From contig NZ_JAYROR010000039.1 in NCBI RefSeq assembly GCF_041911615.1, forward strand, positions 1 through 29,927: a stretch of DNA of 29,927 nt, given 5' to 3'. This DNA comes from Zoogloea sp041911615. GTDB taxonomy: Bacteria > Pseudomonadota > Gammaproteobacteria > Burkholderiales > Rhodocyclaceae. Positions 17,343 through 26,417 of the stretch are shown here, piece by piece (the first letter of the stretch is position 1; every line of letters begins with the position of its first letter). The notes under the pieces were generated by a model, which saw only the letters and a list, made by a program, of their open reading frames with translations, was not told the origin of the DNA and made no database searches. Both the position numbers and the translations under genes were made by a program.

Positions 17343-19139
17343 CTACGCCGCTTCCGCGGCCTTCCACCAGGCCACGAATTCTTCGACGGGCATGGCCGGG
17401 GCGTAGAGATAGCCCTGGGCGCAATTGCAGCCCATCGCCACCAGCACCGCCTCGGTCTCGGCGGTCTCGACGCCTTCGGCCACCACCTCGAGCCCGAAGG
17501 TGTGGGCAATGCGCACCATCAGCTCGACGATGGCCCGGTCGTTGTCCGAACCGGTAATCCGCTCGACGAAGGACTTGTCGAGCTTCAGTTCATCCACGGG
17601 CAGACGCCGCAGGTAATCCATCGACGAATAGCCGGTGCCGAAGTCGTCCAGCGCCAGCCGCCCGCCGCCTTCACGCAGTGCTTCGAGGGTGCGCACCGAC
17701 ATGCCCTCGCCCGACACCAGACCGCTCTCGGTGATCTCGAAGCTCAGGCGCGACGGCGGAACCCGCCAGGTGTCGCAGGTCTGGCGAATGAAGATCGGCA
17801 GCTCCGGATCGCTCAGATCCTCGGCAACGATGTTGGCCGACACGCGCACCTCGCACCCCGCAGCGGCAAGGCTGGCTAAAATCTGCGCGGCCTGCTGGAT
17901 GACCCAGCGCGACAACACCGGCATCAGCCCGATGCGCTCGACGACGCGCAGGATTTCCGGCGGCGCCACGGGCCGCCCGTCGGAGCGCGTCCACCGCAGC
18001 AAGGCCTCCGCGCCGACGATCCGGCGCGACGGTAGTTCGACCTGGGGCTGGAGGTAAAGCTGGAAGTGCTGGGCTTCGAGGGCCCGCGCCACTTCCATCT
18101 CGAAATTCGCGTCGCCTTCGGCGCGAACCACCACCTCGCCACCGTAGATGTCGAACGGCCGGCCGCTGCTCTTGGCCACGACCAGCGCCGTGCGCGCCGC
18201 GTGCTCGAGGCCGAAGGGGTCGCTCGCGTGGTCGGGCGCCCAGGCACCGCCGCCGTAAAAACGCCCGCGCAGCGACGGAAAGCTGTTGGAGCGCAACACC
18301 TCGCAGGCATCGACGAGCTTGTGCCCGGCCAGGGAAACCTGGGCCGGGTGGTGCAGATCGGGCAGGATCGCCGCCCAGGTGTCGTCGCCCAGAGCGCAGA
18401 GGATGTCGCTGGGTCGCAGCACCGCGCGCATCGCCTCGGAAAGCGCCAGACGCAGGTGGTCGCGCTGATCGAGGGCAAGCACGTCGGCGGAGCGCCCCCA
18501 TTCGACATGGAGGATCACCAACCCAAGCTGCCGACCCGCGCCGATGCGGTCGAGGCGGTCCGACAGCAAAGTGAGGAAGCGACGGCGGTTGGGAATGCCC
18601 AGCACCGGATCGCCATCCTCGGCCGACAGCCGGAAGGATTGCTCGTGCTCGATGGCCACCTCGGCGAGCAGGCCGCCCAGACACCAGCCGAGCCGCACCA
18701 GGGCGTTGAGGATGTCGAGCTCGAGCCGGTAAACCATCGCCCGTTCGCCGAACAGGCGCTGCTGGCACAGGCCGATCAGCGCTTCGATGGCGATGAACGG
18801 AAACTCGGCCACCGCTCCGGCCAGATAGCACTCGGCCCAGCGTGCCGCGAGCCCGGCCGGCCAGGTGGGCGAGAAATCCCATTCGGAAATCCGTGCCAGC
18901 TCGTGGCAGAAATCGCGCAGCGCCGGCTCCACGGTGCCATCGCCGATTCCCCCATCGGCCAGATGCAGGCGCTCCAGCAAAGCCTGCGCCAGATCGTCCA
19001 CGCGCACGATGCGCCCAAAAGCACGGATGGCCGCCTGCTCGCCCTGACCGATGCCGTAGCGCAGCAGCAAACGGGCCAGCACGTCGCCATCGACCACGTA
19101 ACCGTGCTGCCGGTCGAAAAGGGCGGCCATGACGCTCAT
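17343..19139 (-). CDS. EAL-domain c-di-GMP phosphodiesterase with degenerate GGDEF domain
   Basis: 598 residues in three parts. Residues 1-175 are an alpha-helical N-terminal region with no recognised family. Residues about 180-335 resemble a GGDEF domain (GIPNRRRFLTLLSDRL) but the active loop reads LGDDTWAAIL instead of GGDEF, so it should not make c-di-GMP. Residues about 345-590 are an EAL domain with the expected catalytic residues: EALLRW, SANI, ITE, LDDFGTGYSS, DELKLDKSFV, EGVET and QGYLYAPAMP. It should therefore hydrolyse c-di-GMP to pGpG. No membrane segments are seen. The ATG overlaps the stop of the HD-GYP gene by ATGA, implying translational coupling. Confidence 0.93.
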   Translation of the reverse strand: MSVMAALFDRQHGYVVDGDVLARLLLRYGIGQGEQAAIRAFGRIVRVDDLAQALLERLHLADGGIGDGTVEPALRDFCHELARISEWDFSPTWPAGLAARWAECYLAGAVAEFPFIAIEALIGLCQQRLFGERAMVYRLELDILNALVRLGWCLGGLLAEVAIEHEQSFRLSAEDGDPVLGIPNRRRFLTLLSDRLDRIGAGRQLGLVILHVEWGRSADVLALDQRDHLRLALSEAMRAVLRPSDILCALGDDTWAAILPDLHHPAQVSLAGHKLVDACEVLRSNSFPSLRGRFYGGGAWAPDHASDPFGLEHAARTALVVAKSSGRPFDIYGGEVVVRAEGDANFEMEVARALEAQHFQLYLQPQVELPSRRIVGAEALLRWTRSDGRPVAPPEILRVVERIGLMPVLSRWVIQQAAQILASLAAAGCEVRVSANIVAEDLSDPELPIFIRQTCDTWRVPPSRLSFEITESGLVSGEGMSVRTLEALREGGGRLALDDFGTGYSSMDYLRRLPVDELKLDKSFVERITGSDNDRAIVELMVRIAHTFGLEVVAEGVETAETEAVLVAMGCNCAQGYLYAPAMPVEEFVAWWKAAEAA

Positions 19140-20686
19140 GCCAGATAGAACTCCGACGGCTCGACTCCGTACGCGCCGGGCGGCAACGCCCGGACGATGG
19201 CGTAGGGCTCGTCGTTGGTGGAGGACTGGTCGTAGAGCAGATCCAGCGTGTGCGGATAGGGATTGGGCTTCTTGTCGGGCCCGAGGAGGATCATCACCCG
19301 CGGCTTGAGCCGTCGGATGCGGTTCTGGGCCACCACCACGGCAACCTCGCCGGTGTTAAGTTCGACCAGGGTGCCCACCGGATACAAACCGATGCACTGC
19401 ACGAACTGGTCCACCGTACTTTCCGAGAAGCTGCTGCCGCGCTGGGCACGCACCGCGTCGAGCGCGGCCTGGGAACTCGCCGCTGCACCGTACGGGCGCT
19501 CGCGGGTCATCGCGCAATACATGTCGCAGATGCCGGCGATCTCCGACATCAGGCCGATCTGCTCGCCCTTGAGGCCGCGCGGGTAGCCGCTGCCGTCGTA
19601 GCGCTCGTGGTGACGCGCGACGATTTCGAGGATCAGCGGCGAGGCGTGGGGCGAATCGGCCAGCACCTGCAGCGAGTACGCCACGTGGGTCTTGAAGATT
19701 TCGAATTCGGTCGGCGACACCGGGCCGGTCTTCTGGAGCAGGCGCACCGGCAGGCGCAGCTTGCCCACGTCCTGCAGCATGCCGGCCATCCCGAGCGCGG
19801 TGATCGACTCGTCGCCGAGTCCGAGATAGCGCCCGAAGATCATCACGTGGGCCGACACGTCGAGGGAATGATCGTAGCTGTACTGGTCGGTCTGGCGCAG
19901 GCGCGCGAGCCACAACAACGCGTCCGGATTGCGGGCCACGCTCAGTACCATTTCGGACACCACCCCGCGCAGGCGCTCGAGGTCGGGATTGAGGCTGCGC
20001 TGGACATCCTCGGCGATCTGGGCGAGCAGGGTCTGGGCCTTGTCCACCAGCGGCAACGCCGCGACGATCTCCTCCTCGACCGGCATCGTCGGCTCGCTGT
20101 AGACGAGGCCCACCGGGCTGCCGGGCCCGCCGCGCAACGCTTCGTCCGGCGCGTCGCGGCGCATGCCACCGCCGCGCCGGCCAGGCGCCGACGTTGCGGT
20201 GATCAACGGTCGACCCGCCGCTGCCGCGGCCGAATAGTCGTTGGGACGCGCCTCTTCGACGCTGCCTCCACGGGCCGGCTGGGCATCGGCGTAAATCCTC
20301 AGCCACGGCGCTGCGGCACCGCCCCCCGCCCCGTCGAGCACCGCGTCCGGCTGGCCGACGGAGGTGCCGCGCAGGGCACGCAGCATCGCGAAGAAATTCA
20401 TCGGCCTGCGCCGGGTATCGGCTGGCACCTGGAAGCTGGACATGGTCGCCACGCGTTCCGGCGGCGCATCGGCCTGCGGGTCCGGCGTCGGCGCACGCCA
20501 GGCGTCCCCCGTCGAGCGGGCACGATCGACATAGACGAAGCGGCAGACATCGCGCAACTGCGCCAGCATCTGTTCGTCTTCCACCAGGAATCCCTGGAGG
20601 AGAAACGGCGACTCCAGCCACGGACGATCGAGTTCGGACACGAACATGCCCAGACGCAAATCCTGAGCCGCCACGATTTCCTTCAA
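19136..20686 (-). CDS. HD-GYP domain protein with DUF3391, HD site altered to QD
   Basis: I favour the TTG at 20686, which follows GGGGAGG at 5-nt spacing and begins LKEIVAAQDLRLGMFV, the usual start of a DUF3391 domain. An ATG at 20737 directly after the upstream stop would add 17 residues without ribosome-binding support. Residues 1-60 are DUF3391, then an Ala/Gly/Arg-rich variable linker of about 150 residues, then the HD-GYP domain: DHSLDVSAHVMIFGRYLGL, MLQDVGKLRLP, FKTHVAYSLQVL, ARHHERYDGSGYPRGLKG. The normal HDIGK is LQDVGK here, so one metal-ligand His is replaced by Gln, while the GYP motif is intact. It may be a weak phosphodiesterase or a c-di-GMP binder. Encoded between the aldo/keto reductase and EAL genes. 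Confidence 0.92.
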   Translation of the reverse strand: MKEIVAAQDLRLGMFVSELDRPWLESPFLLQGFLVEDEQMLAQLRDVCRFVYVDRARSTGDAWRAPTPDPQADAPPERVATMSSFQVPADTRRRPMNFFAMLRALRGTSVGQPDAVLDGAGGGAAAPWLRIYADAQPARGGSVEEARPNDYSAAAAAGRPLITATSAPGRRGGGMRRDAPDEALRGGPGSPVGLVYSEPTMPVEEEIVAALPLVDKAQTLLAQIAEDVQRSLNPDLERLRGVVSEMVLSVARNPDALLWLARLRQTDQYSYDHSLDVSAHVMIFGRYLGLGDESITALGMAGMLQDVGKLRLPVRLLQKTGPVSPTEFEIFKTHVAYSLQVLADSPHASPLILEIVARHHERYDGSGYPRGLKGEQIGLMSEIAGICDMYCAMTRERPYGAAASSQAALDAVRAQRGSSFSESTVDQFVQCIGLYPVGTLVELNTGEVAVVVAQNRIRRLKPRVMILLGPDKKPNPYPHTLDLLYDQSSTNDEPYAIVRALPPGAYGVEPSEFYLA

Positions 20687-20737
20687 CACAACCTCCCCAA
20701 AATGGGCGCCCACGCTCACCCGCGGGCGGCCCGACAT

Positions 20738-21775
20738 TTACGGCGCCGGATTGGTGAACTGGAGGTGAAGGGCATCGATTTCTTCGAGCACGTCGGCATC
20801 GAGGGGACGCGCGCAGGCGCGCAGATTGGTCTCCAGCTGGGCCAGGGAGGTCGCCCCGACGATGGTGCTGGACACGAAGGGGCGGCTCGCGACGAAGGCG
20901 ATCGCCAGCTCCGCGGGCTGCATCCCATGGCGCGCGGCGAGCGCCGCGTAGGCCGCCACCGCCGGACCGACGTTGGGCTTCTGATAGCGCTGGCCAAAGT
21001 TCGGGAACAACGTCATTCGCCCGGGCGCCGCGGGATCGCCGAGGTACTTGCCCGAAAGCAGGCCGAAGGCCAGCACCGAATACGGCAGCAGGCCGACGTT
21101 CTCGCGAAAGCACACTTCGGCGAGGCTCTGCTCGAACACCCGGTTGAGCAGGTTGTAGGCGTTCTGCACCGAAACGACCGGGGCGAGCCCCAGCTCCACG
21201 GCTGCGCGCAGGAACGTCATCAGCCCCCACGGGTGCTCGTTGGACAGGCCTACATGGCGGATCTTGCCCTCCTTCACCAGCTCGCCGAGCGCGGCCATCT
21301 GCTCGCGGATCGGCGTCGCGTCGCGTTCGGCGGACGCGTCGAAACGCCACTGGCCGAACATCGGCTGATTCCGGTCGGGCCAGTGGATCTGATAGAGGTC
21401 GATGTAATCGGTGCCGAGGCGGCGCAGGCTGCCATCCACCGCCGCGCGGATCGTCTCCCGGTCGTTGGATGCGGGACCGCCGCGAATCCAGTCGAGCCCG
21501 CGGCCCGCGGAGGTAAGCTTGGTCGCCACGACGACCTCGTCGCGGGCCCGCCCCTTCAACCACGATCCGACGATCGATTCGGTGGCGCCGGTGGTCTCGG
21601 GACACGGCGGCACCGGGTACATCTCGGCCGCGTCGATGAAATTGACCCCGTGAGCGAAGGCTGCGTCCAACAGGGCATGGGATTCGGCCTCGGTATTCTG
21701 CTGACCAAAGGTCATCGTACCCAGGCATACGGAAGAGACCAGCAGATCGCTGGCCCCGAGCTTGCGGTATTCCAT
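20738..21775 (-). CDS. Aldo/keto reductase (Tas-like)
   Basis: A 345-residue NADPH-dependent oxidoreductase of the AKR superfamily, matching E. coli Tas in length and in YRKLGASDLLVSSVCLGTMTFG at the start. The catalytic tetrad can be placed: FIDAAEMYP (Asp, Tyr), VATKL (Lys) and QIHWPD (His). Cofactor-binding blocks near the C terminus include VGATSLAQLETNL. GGAG lies about 8 nt before the ATG. The HD-GYP gene follows at once; the relationship to c-di-GMP signalling is not evident, and it may simply share the promoter. The substrate is unknown. Confidence 0.93.
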   Translation of the reverse strand: MEYRKLGASDLLVSSVCLGTMTFGQQNTEAESHALLDAAFAHGVNFIDAAEMYPVPPCPETTGATESIVGSWLKGRARDEVVVATKLTSAGRGLDWIRGGPASNDRETIRAAVDGSLRRLGTDYIDLYQIHWPDRNQPMFGQWRFDASAERDATPIREQMAALGELVKEGKIRHVGLSNEHPWGLMTFLRAAVELGLAPVVSVQNAYNLLNRVFEQSLAEVCFRENVGLLPYSVLAFGLLSGKYLGDPAAPGRMTLFPNFGQRYQKPNVGPAVAAYAALAARHGMQPAELAIAFVASRPFVSSTIVGATSLAQLETNLRACARPLDADVLEEIDALHLQFTNPAP

Positions 21776-21948
21776 CGAAAGACTCCGGAAAACGGTAACG
21801 AAAAGGCGGACCGACAGCGTTCGGGTATCATCCGCGCCACGTCGTTCGTCTTACCGGCGCCTGGATGACCGGCCGCCCAGCAAGTCACGCATCGTCAATC
21901 CAGCATATTACACCCGCCGGCGCAGCCATCTCTTTTGCTTACAATTCC

Positions 21949-23037
21949 ATGACCACCGCCTCTTCGCCCTGCGACGCCCACGGGATTCTGGTGCAATGCC
22001 GGCCGGGCTTCGAAGCCGACGCCAGCCTCGAGTTGCAGGCCGCCGCCAGTGCCGCGCGCCTCGACGGCAGCACCGACACCCAGCCGGGCAGCGGCTTCGT
22101 CGTCTTCGAACTCACCACCCCGGCGCCCCACGACGACATCCGGCGGCGCCTCGACCTGACGCGGCTGATCTTCAGCCGCCAGGGCTTCCGGATTCTCGCG
22201 GTCGTGGACGAACTGCCCGAGCGCGACCGCCTGACACCCCTGCGCGACGCCATCGCCGCCACCGGCGAACGCTTCAGCGCGGCCCTCCTCGAAACCCCGG
22301 ACACCAACGACGGCAAGGCCCAGTCAGGCTTCCTGCGGCGCTTCGGCCCGCTGCTCGAGGGCGTCCTGACCGACGACGGCCGGCTGCGCCCCGACTCACC
22401 CCACCTGCCGCGCCTCCACGTCTTCCTCGAAGGTCCGCGCCGCGCCTGGCTCGGCGTCAGCCATGCCAGCGAGGGCTCAAGCTGGCCGATGGGCATCCCG
22501 CGCCTTCGCATGCCGAAGGACGCACCGAGCCGCTCGACCCTCAAGCTCGCCGAAGCCTTCATGACGCTGCTGACCCCCGACGAGCAGAAATCCACCCTGC
22601 GCCCCGGCCTCACCGCCGTCGACCTCGGCGCCGCCCCCGGTGGCTGGAGCTGGCAGCTGACCAGCCGCGGGCTGCGGGTAACCGCCATCGACAACGGCCC
22701 GCTGGCGTCGGCCCTGCTCGCCACCGGCCTCGTCGAACACCTGCGCGCCGACGGCTTCACCTGGAAGCCGAAGAAGCCCGTTGACTGGCTGGTCTGCGAC
22801 ATGGTCGAGCAACCGTCGCGGATCGCGCCGCTGATCGCCGACTGGCTCGCCACCGGACGCTGCCGGCGCAGCATCTTCAACCTCAAGCTGCCGATGAAGC
22901 GCCGCCACGACGAGGTCGAGCGCTGCCGCGGACTGATCGAGCAGCGCCTCGCCGCCGCCGGCATCAAATACGTTTTGCGAATCAAGCACCTCTACCATGA
23001 CCGCGAAGAGGTCACCTGCTATCTGGCGCGGCGCTGA
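21949..23037 (+). CDS. rlmM: 23S rRNA (cytidine-2498 2'-O) methyltransferase
   Basis: The ATG at 21949 gives 362 residues, as in E. coli RlmM (366), and homology begins soon after it (ILVQCRPGFEADASLEL). An earlier in-frame ATG at 21865 has no support. The N-terminal part is THUMP-like; the C-terminal Rossmann methyltransferase has VDLGAAPGGWSWQL (SAM binding), VCDMVEQP and FNLKLPMKRR with the catalytic Lys. Conserved MGIPRLRMPKDAPSRSTLKL and LYHDREEVT blocks confirm the family. It acts on C2498 of 23S rRNA. It diverges from the aldo/keto reductase; TACAAT just before the start is a possible -10. Confidence 0.96.
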   Translation: MTTASSPCDAHGILVQCRPGFEADASLELQAAASAARLDGSTDTQPGSGFVVFELTTPAPHDDIRRRLDLTRLIFSRQGFRILAVVDELPERDRLTPLRDAIAATGERFSAALLETPDTNDGKAQSGFLRRFGPLLEGVLTDDGRLRPDSPHLPRLHVFLEGPRRAWLGVSHASEGSSWPMGIPRLRMPKDAPSRSTLKLAEAFMTLLTPDEQKSTLRPGLTAVDLGAAPGGWSWQLTSRGLRVTAIDNGPLASALLATGLVEHLRADGFTWKPKKPVDWLVCDMVEQPSRIAPLIADWLATGRCRRSIFNLKLPMKRRHDEVERCRGLIEQRLAAAGIKYVLRIKHLYHDREEVTCYLARR

Positions 23038-23050
23038 GCCGGCGACGTTG

Positions 23051-23056
23051 TATAAT
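23051..23056 (+). promoter_or_regulatory. Candidate -10 box for rhlE
   Basis: A perfect TATAAT 62 nt upstream of the rhlE start, in the rlmM-rhlE gap. No -35-like hexamer is seen 17 nt upstream, so the promoter may depend on an activator or be weak. Confidence 0.5.
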
Positions 23057-23117
23057 GTCTGACTAATTTCATGGTGCACCGCAGTAAAATGCCCGCACCC
23101 AAAACGTGATCACATCC

Positions 23118-24587
23118 ATGTCGTTTTCCGAACTCGGACTCATTCCCGAAATCCTGCAAGCCGTCGCCGACGCCGGCTACACCTCGCCGACGCCGATCCA
23201 GCGCCAGGCGATCCCGGTCGTCCTCGCGGGCCATGACGTCATGGGCGGCGCCCAGACCGGCACCGGCAAGACCGCGGGCTTCACCCTGCCGCTACTCAAC
23301 CGCCTCGCCCGCCACGCCAGCACCTCGACCAGCCCCGCCCGCCACCCGGTCCGCGCGCTGATCCTCGCCCCGACCCGCGAGCTGGCGATGCAGGTCCACG
23401 AATCGGTGAAGATGTATTCCAAGCACGTCCCGCTGCGCAGCACCTGCATCTACGGCGGCGTGGACATGAATCCCCAGATCCAGGAACTGCGCCGCGGCAT
23501 CGAGATCGTCATCGCGACGCCGGGCCGCCTCCTGGACCACGTCCAGCAGAAGACCATCGCCCTCAACCAGGTCGAGATGCTCGTGCTGGACGAAGCCGAC
23601 CGCATGCTCGACATGGGCTTCATCCCGGACATCCGCCGCATCCTCGCGCTGCTGCCGGCCAACCGCCAGAGCCTGCTGTTCTCCGCTACCTTCTCGGACG
23701 AGATCAAGAAGCTCGCCGACCAGATGCTGAAGAACCCGCAACTGATCGAAGTCGCCCGCCGCAACATGGTCAGCGAGACCATCGACCACGTGGTGCACCC
23801 GGTCTCGGCCGGTCTCAAGCGCAACCTGCTGGCCCACATCGTCCGCCACGAAGACGAAGCCAACCAGGTGCTGGTGTTCGTCGATACCAAGTTCGCGTGC
23901 AGCCGGCTGGCCCATTTCCTCGAACGCCACGACATTTCGGCCGACTCGATCCACGGCGACAAGAGCCAGCAAGCCCGTACCGAGACCCTCGAGAACTTCA
24001 AGAGCGGCAAGGTGCGCGTGCTGGTCGCCACCGACGTGGCCGCCCGCGGCCTCGACATCGAAGACTTGCCCTCGGTCATCAACTTCGAGCTGCCTCACAC
24101 CGCCGAAGACTACGTCCACCGCATCGGCCGCACCGGCCGCGCCGGCAAGAAGGGCAAGGCGGTGTCGCTGGTGAGCGCCGAAGAACGTCACCGTCTCGCC
24201 GACATCCAGAAGCTGATCAAGCTGGAGATCCGCCAGGAAATCGTGCCCGGCTACGATCCCGAGCCCGACTTCTTCGACGCCGACGGCAGCAGGCGCAAGC
24301 GTGGTGGCAGCAGTGCCGCCGCACCGGCCCCCGCCCGCGCGCCCGACGGCGAACGTCGCAAACGTACCGAACGGGAACCTCGGGAAACCCGGGAGCCGCG
24401 CGAGCGTGGTCCCCGCGCCCGCCAGCCGTCCCACATCGCCCCCGACGGCTTCGACTTCAGCAAGCCCTACGAGCAGCGCAACCCCAGCGCAACCGGTGCG
24501 GACGATGCCGCGCCCAAGTCGATCGGCAACCAGAAGTCCCCGCGTCCGATCGCCTTCCTGCTGGGCGGCCTCGGCCGCAAGCACTAA
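23118..24587 (+). CDS. rhlE: DEAD-box ATP-dependent RNA helicase RhlE
   Basis: The ATG at 23118 starts MSFSELGLIPEILQ, as RhlE proteins do; a GTG 12 nt upstream is possible but less likely. 489 residues. All helicase motifs are present in order: Q motif (TPIQRQAIP), motif I AQTGTGKT, PTRELA, TPGRLLDH, DEAD in VLDEADRMLDMGF, SATFS, then the second RecA domain with VLVATDVAARGLDI and HRIGRTGRAG. The C-terminal 120 residues are basic and low-complexity (RRKR, EREPRETREPRERGPR), typical of RNA-binding tails. RhlE works in ribosome assembly and RNA decay. The stop overlaps the convergent small gene by a few bases. Confidence 0.96.
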   Translation: MSFSELGLIPEILQAVADAGYTSPTPIQRQAIPVVLAGHDVMGGAQTGTGKTAGFTLPLLNRLARHASTSTSPARHPVRALILAPTRELAMQVHESVKMYSKHVPLRSTCIYGGVDMNPQIQELRRGIEIVIATPGRLLDHVQQKTIALNQVEMLVLDEADRMLDMGFIPDIRRILALLPANRQSLLFSATFSDEIKKLADQMLKNPQLIEVARRNMVSETIDHVVHPVSAGLKRNLLAHIVRHEDEANQVLVFVDTKFACSRLAHFLERHDISADSIHGDKSQQARTETLENFKSGKVRVLVATDVAARGLDIEDLPSVINFELPHTAEDYVHRIGRTGRAGKKGKAVSLVSAEERHRLADIQKLIKLEIRQEIVPGYDPEPDFFDADGSRRKRGGSSAAAPAPARAPDGERRKRTEREPRETREPRERGPRARQPSHIAPDGFDFSKPYEQRNPSATGADDAAPKSIGNQKSPRPIAFLLGGLGRKH

Positions 24588-24847
24588 GCGCCACGAGGCG
24601 GCGGCCGGCCCGGCAATCGCCGCAAGCGCCTCCCGCCCTCCTCTCCTCCTGCGCTTTCCGGCGGCTGGGGCGTGGCCTCAGGCCGCAGCCAACGGTCGTC
24701 GATCTCCTTCGTCAAGCCCAGAAAACCGAGCATCCCCACCAGCAGCGAACACAACTGGATGGCCAGCGCCACCGACCCGAATTTGCCGACGATGGGCAGG
24801 TGCAGGACGGCATGAAGAGGCAGCGACGTCGCCGGGCGCGATTCCAC
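24584..24847 (-). CDS. Possible small membrane protein, 87 aa
   Basis: A GTG-initiated frame 31 nt downstream of the CorA-type gene on the same strand. It holds one clear hydrophobic helix (about residues 23-45, VALAIQLCSLLVGMLGFLGL) followed by TKEIDDRW and a charged, Pro/Arg-rich tail of low complexity. No Shine-Dalgarno sequence is visible. The hydrophobic helix and absence of a competing gene in this 290-bp gap favour coding, but GC-rich DNA produces such frames by chance, so this is tentative. Confidence 0.35.
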   Translation of the reverse strand: MESRPATSLPLHAVLHLPIVGKFGSVALAIQLCSLLVGMLGFLGLTKEIDDRWLRPEATPQPPESAGGEEGGRRLRRLPGRPPPRGA

Positions 24848-24878
24848 AGCGCGGTGTCGGCGGGCCGCCCATCACGCC

Positions 24879-26210
24879 TCAGCTGGTGCGGGTGAGGCTT
24901 CCCTCGCCGCTGCGAGCGCTGTCCTTGATCTTGCGCCCCTCGAAATATTTCAGCCCCACGTAGGTCGCCCACCCCACCAGCCCCGCCCCGACGGCAAAGG
25001 CGCCGTAGCTGATCGGCCACGGAATGCCTTCGGTCATCATCGAAAACTCCGACATCCCGCCCATGCCCGCCAGGATGTTGATCGGCATGAACACCATGCC
25101 GAACGCCGTAAGCTGCGAGACGCGCTTGTTCTGGTTGATGTTGATGAAGCCGATGGTCGCGTCCATCAGGAAGTTGATCTTGTCGAAAAGGAACGCGGTA
25201 TGGCTGTTCAGTGATTCGATGTCGCGCAGGATTTCCCGCACGTCGTCGCGCTGCCCGGCCGACAGCAACTTACCGCGCATCAGGAAGGAGAGCGCCCGCT
25301 GGGTGTCGAGGATGTTGCCGCGAATCCGCCCGTTGAGATCTTCCTCCTCGGCGATGGCAGCTAGGATCGCCGCGGCCTCCTCGTCGCTCATGGTTTCGCT
25401 CAGTACCTGACGCCCCACCTTGCCGAGCGTCGCGTAGATGTCCTCCAGCGAATCCGCCGAATACTCCACGTCGGCGCCGTACAGGTCGATCAACAGGTCG
25501 AAGCCGTCGGCCACGTAGCCCGGCTGGGTGCGCGCGCGGCGTCGCTGCAGGCGGAACACCGGCAACTCCTCGTTGCGCACCGTGAACAGCACCCCGGCGT
25601 GCAGGACGAACAGCACAGGCACGCTGCGCGAGTCCCCATCCCGGTCGAGCAGGAAGTTCGAGTGCAGATGAATGTCGCCGCTCTCGGCCACCTGGAAACG
25701 CGAACTCACTTCAAGATCGATGGCCTCTCCCGGATCGGGCAAGGCCACCCCGAAATGCTCGCCGACGAACAGGCGTTCGGCCGGCGTAGCGTTGAGCAGG
25801 TCGACCCACAGCGGACTGAGCGCCTGCATGTCGCGTCGGCCGGTAATCGCGCGTTGCTGCAGACGTCCCGCCACCAGCTCGAAGGCATTGACCTGGCTTT
25901 CCGACTGCGCCGGCCCGCTGCTCCCCAGCAGCCGCTCGCGCAGCGGCTCCGACACCTCCCAAAGCACCTCGTTGCGGCGCGCGTCGGGGAGCTGCCGCCA
26001 CAGCAGCTCGACGTCGTCGGCCGCCAGGGCCTCGAACAGGCTGCCGAGCTCACCGGCCGGCAGCTTCGCCAGCAAGGTCTGGATCTCGGCCAGATGCTTG
26101 CGGTGCACCATCACCTCCACCAGTTGCCGCCGCGGCATGTTCTGGTTATGGACCACATCCTCCACCAGCTTGTGCTTGCGAAGCAGCTCCGTGATGTATT
26201 CCTGGGACAT
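24879..26210 (-). CDS. CorA-family divalent cation transporter with MgtE-N-like N-terminal domain
   Basis: The ATG at 26210 (MSQEYITELL) is preferred to a TTG at 26267. 443 residues. Residues about 26-96 (LVEVMVHRKHLAEIQTLLAKL, then LFEALAADDVELLWRQLPD and EVLWEVSEPLRERLLG) resemble the repeated helices of the MgtE N-terminal domain, which closes that Mg2+ channel when Mg2+ is bound. The rest is CorA-like: a cytoplasmic alpha/beta part, a long stalk helix (QRDDVREILRDIESLNSH), and two C-terminal membrane helices with a short loop. The first helix ends in PINILAGMGGMSEF, so the selectivity motif GMN of classical CorA is GMG here. Likely transports Mg2+ or another divalent ion across the inner membrane. 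Confidence 0.85.
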   Translation of the reverse strand: MSQEYITELLRKHKLVEDVVHNQNMPRRQLVEVMVHRKHLAEIQTLLAKLPAGELGSLFEALAADDVELLWRQLPDARRNEVLWEVSEPLRERLLGSSGPAQSESQVNAFELVAGRLQQRAITGRRDMQALSPLWVDLLNATPAERLFVGEHFGVALPDPGEAIDLEVSSRFQVAESGDIHLHSNFLLDRDGDSRSVPVLFVLHAGVLFTVRNEELPVFRLQRRRARTQPGYVADGFDLLIDLYGADVEYSADSLEDIYATLGKVGRQVLSETMSDEEAAAILAAIAEEEDLNGRIRGNILDTQRALSFLMRGKLLSAGQRDDVREILRDIESLNSHTAFLFDKINFLMDATIGFININQNKRVSQLTAFGMVFMPINILAGMGGMSEFSMMTEGIPWPISYGAFAVGAGLVGWATYVGLKYFEGRKIKDSARSGEGSLTRTS

Positions 26211-26417
26211 GGGCGGTCGCTGGCCGGGGCCAAAAGCGCCCACGATAGGCGGCCGAGGTGACGACAACGTGACAGCGGCACGCCGCGACGCCGCTGTAAC
26301 CTGAAAGCGCCCCGCGCGTACTACAGTAAAAGTGAGGGTCTAAGGCGCCGCCCTAACGGCACGGCCACCTCGACGCCCGATAGCGCATTACCGTCTTTCA
26401 TCGCTCCGGAGGGCATC

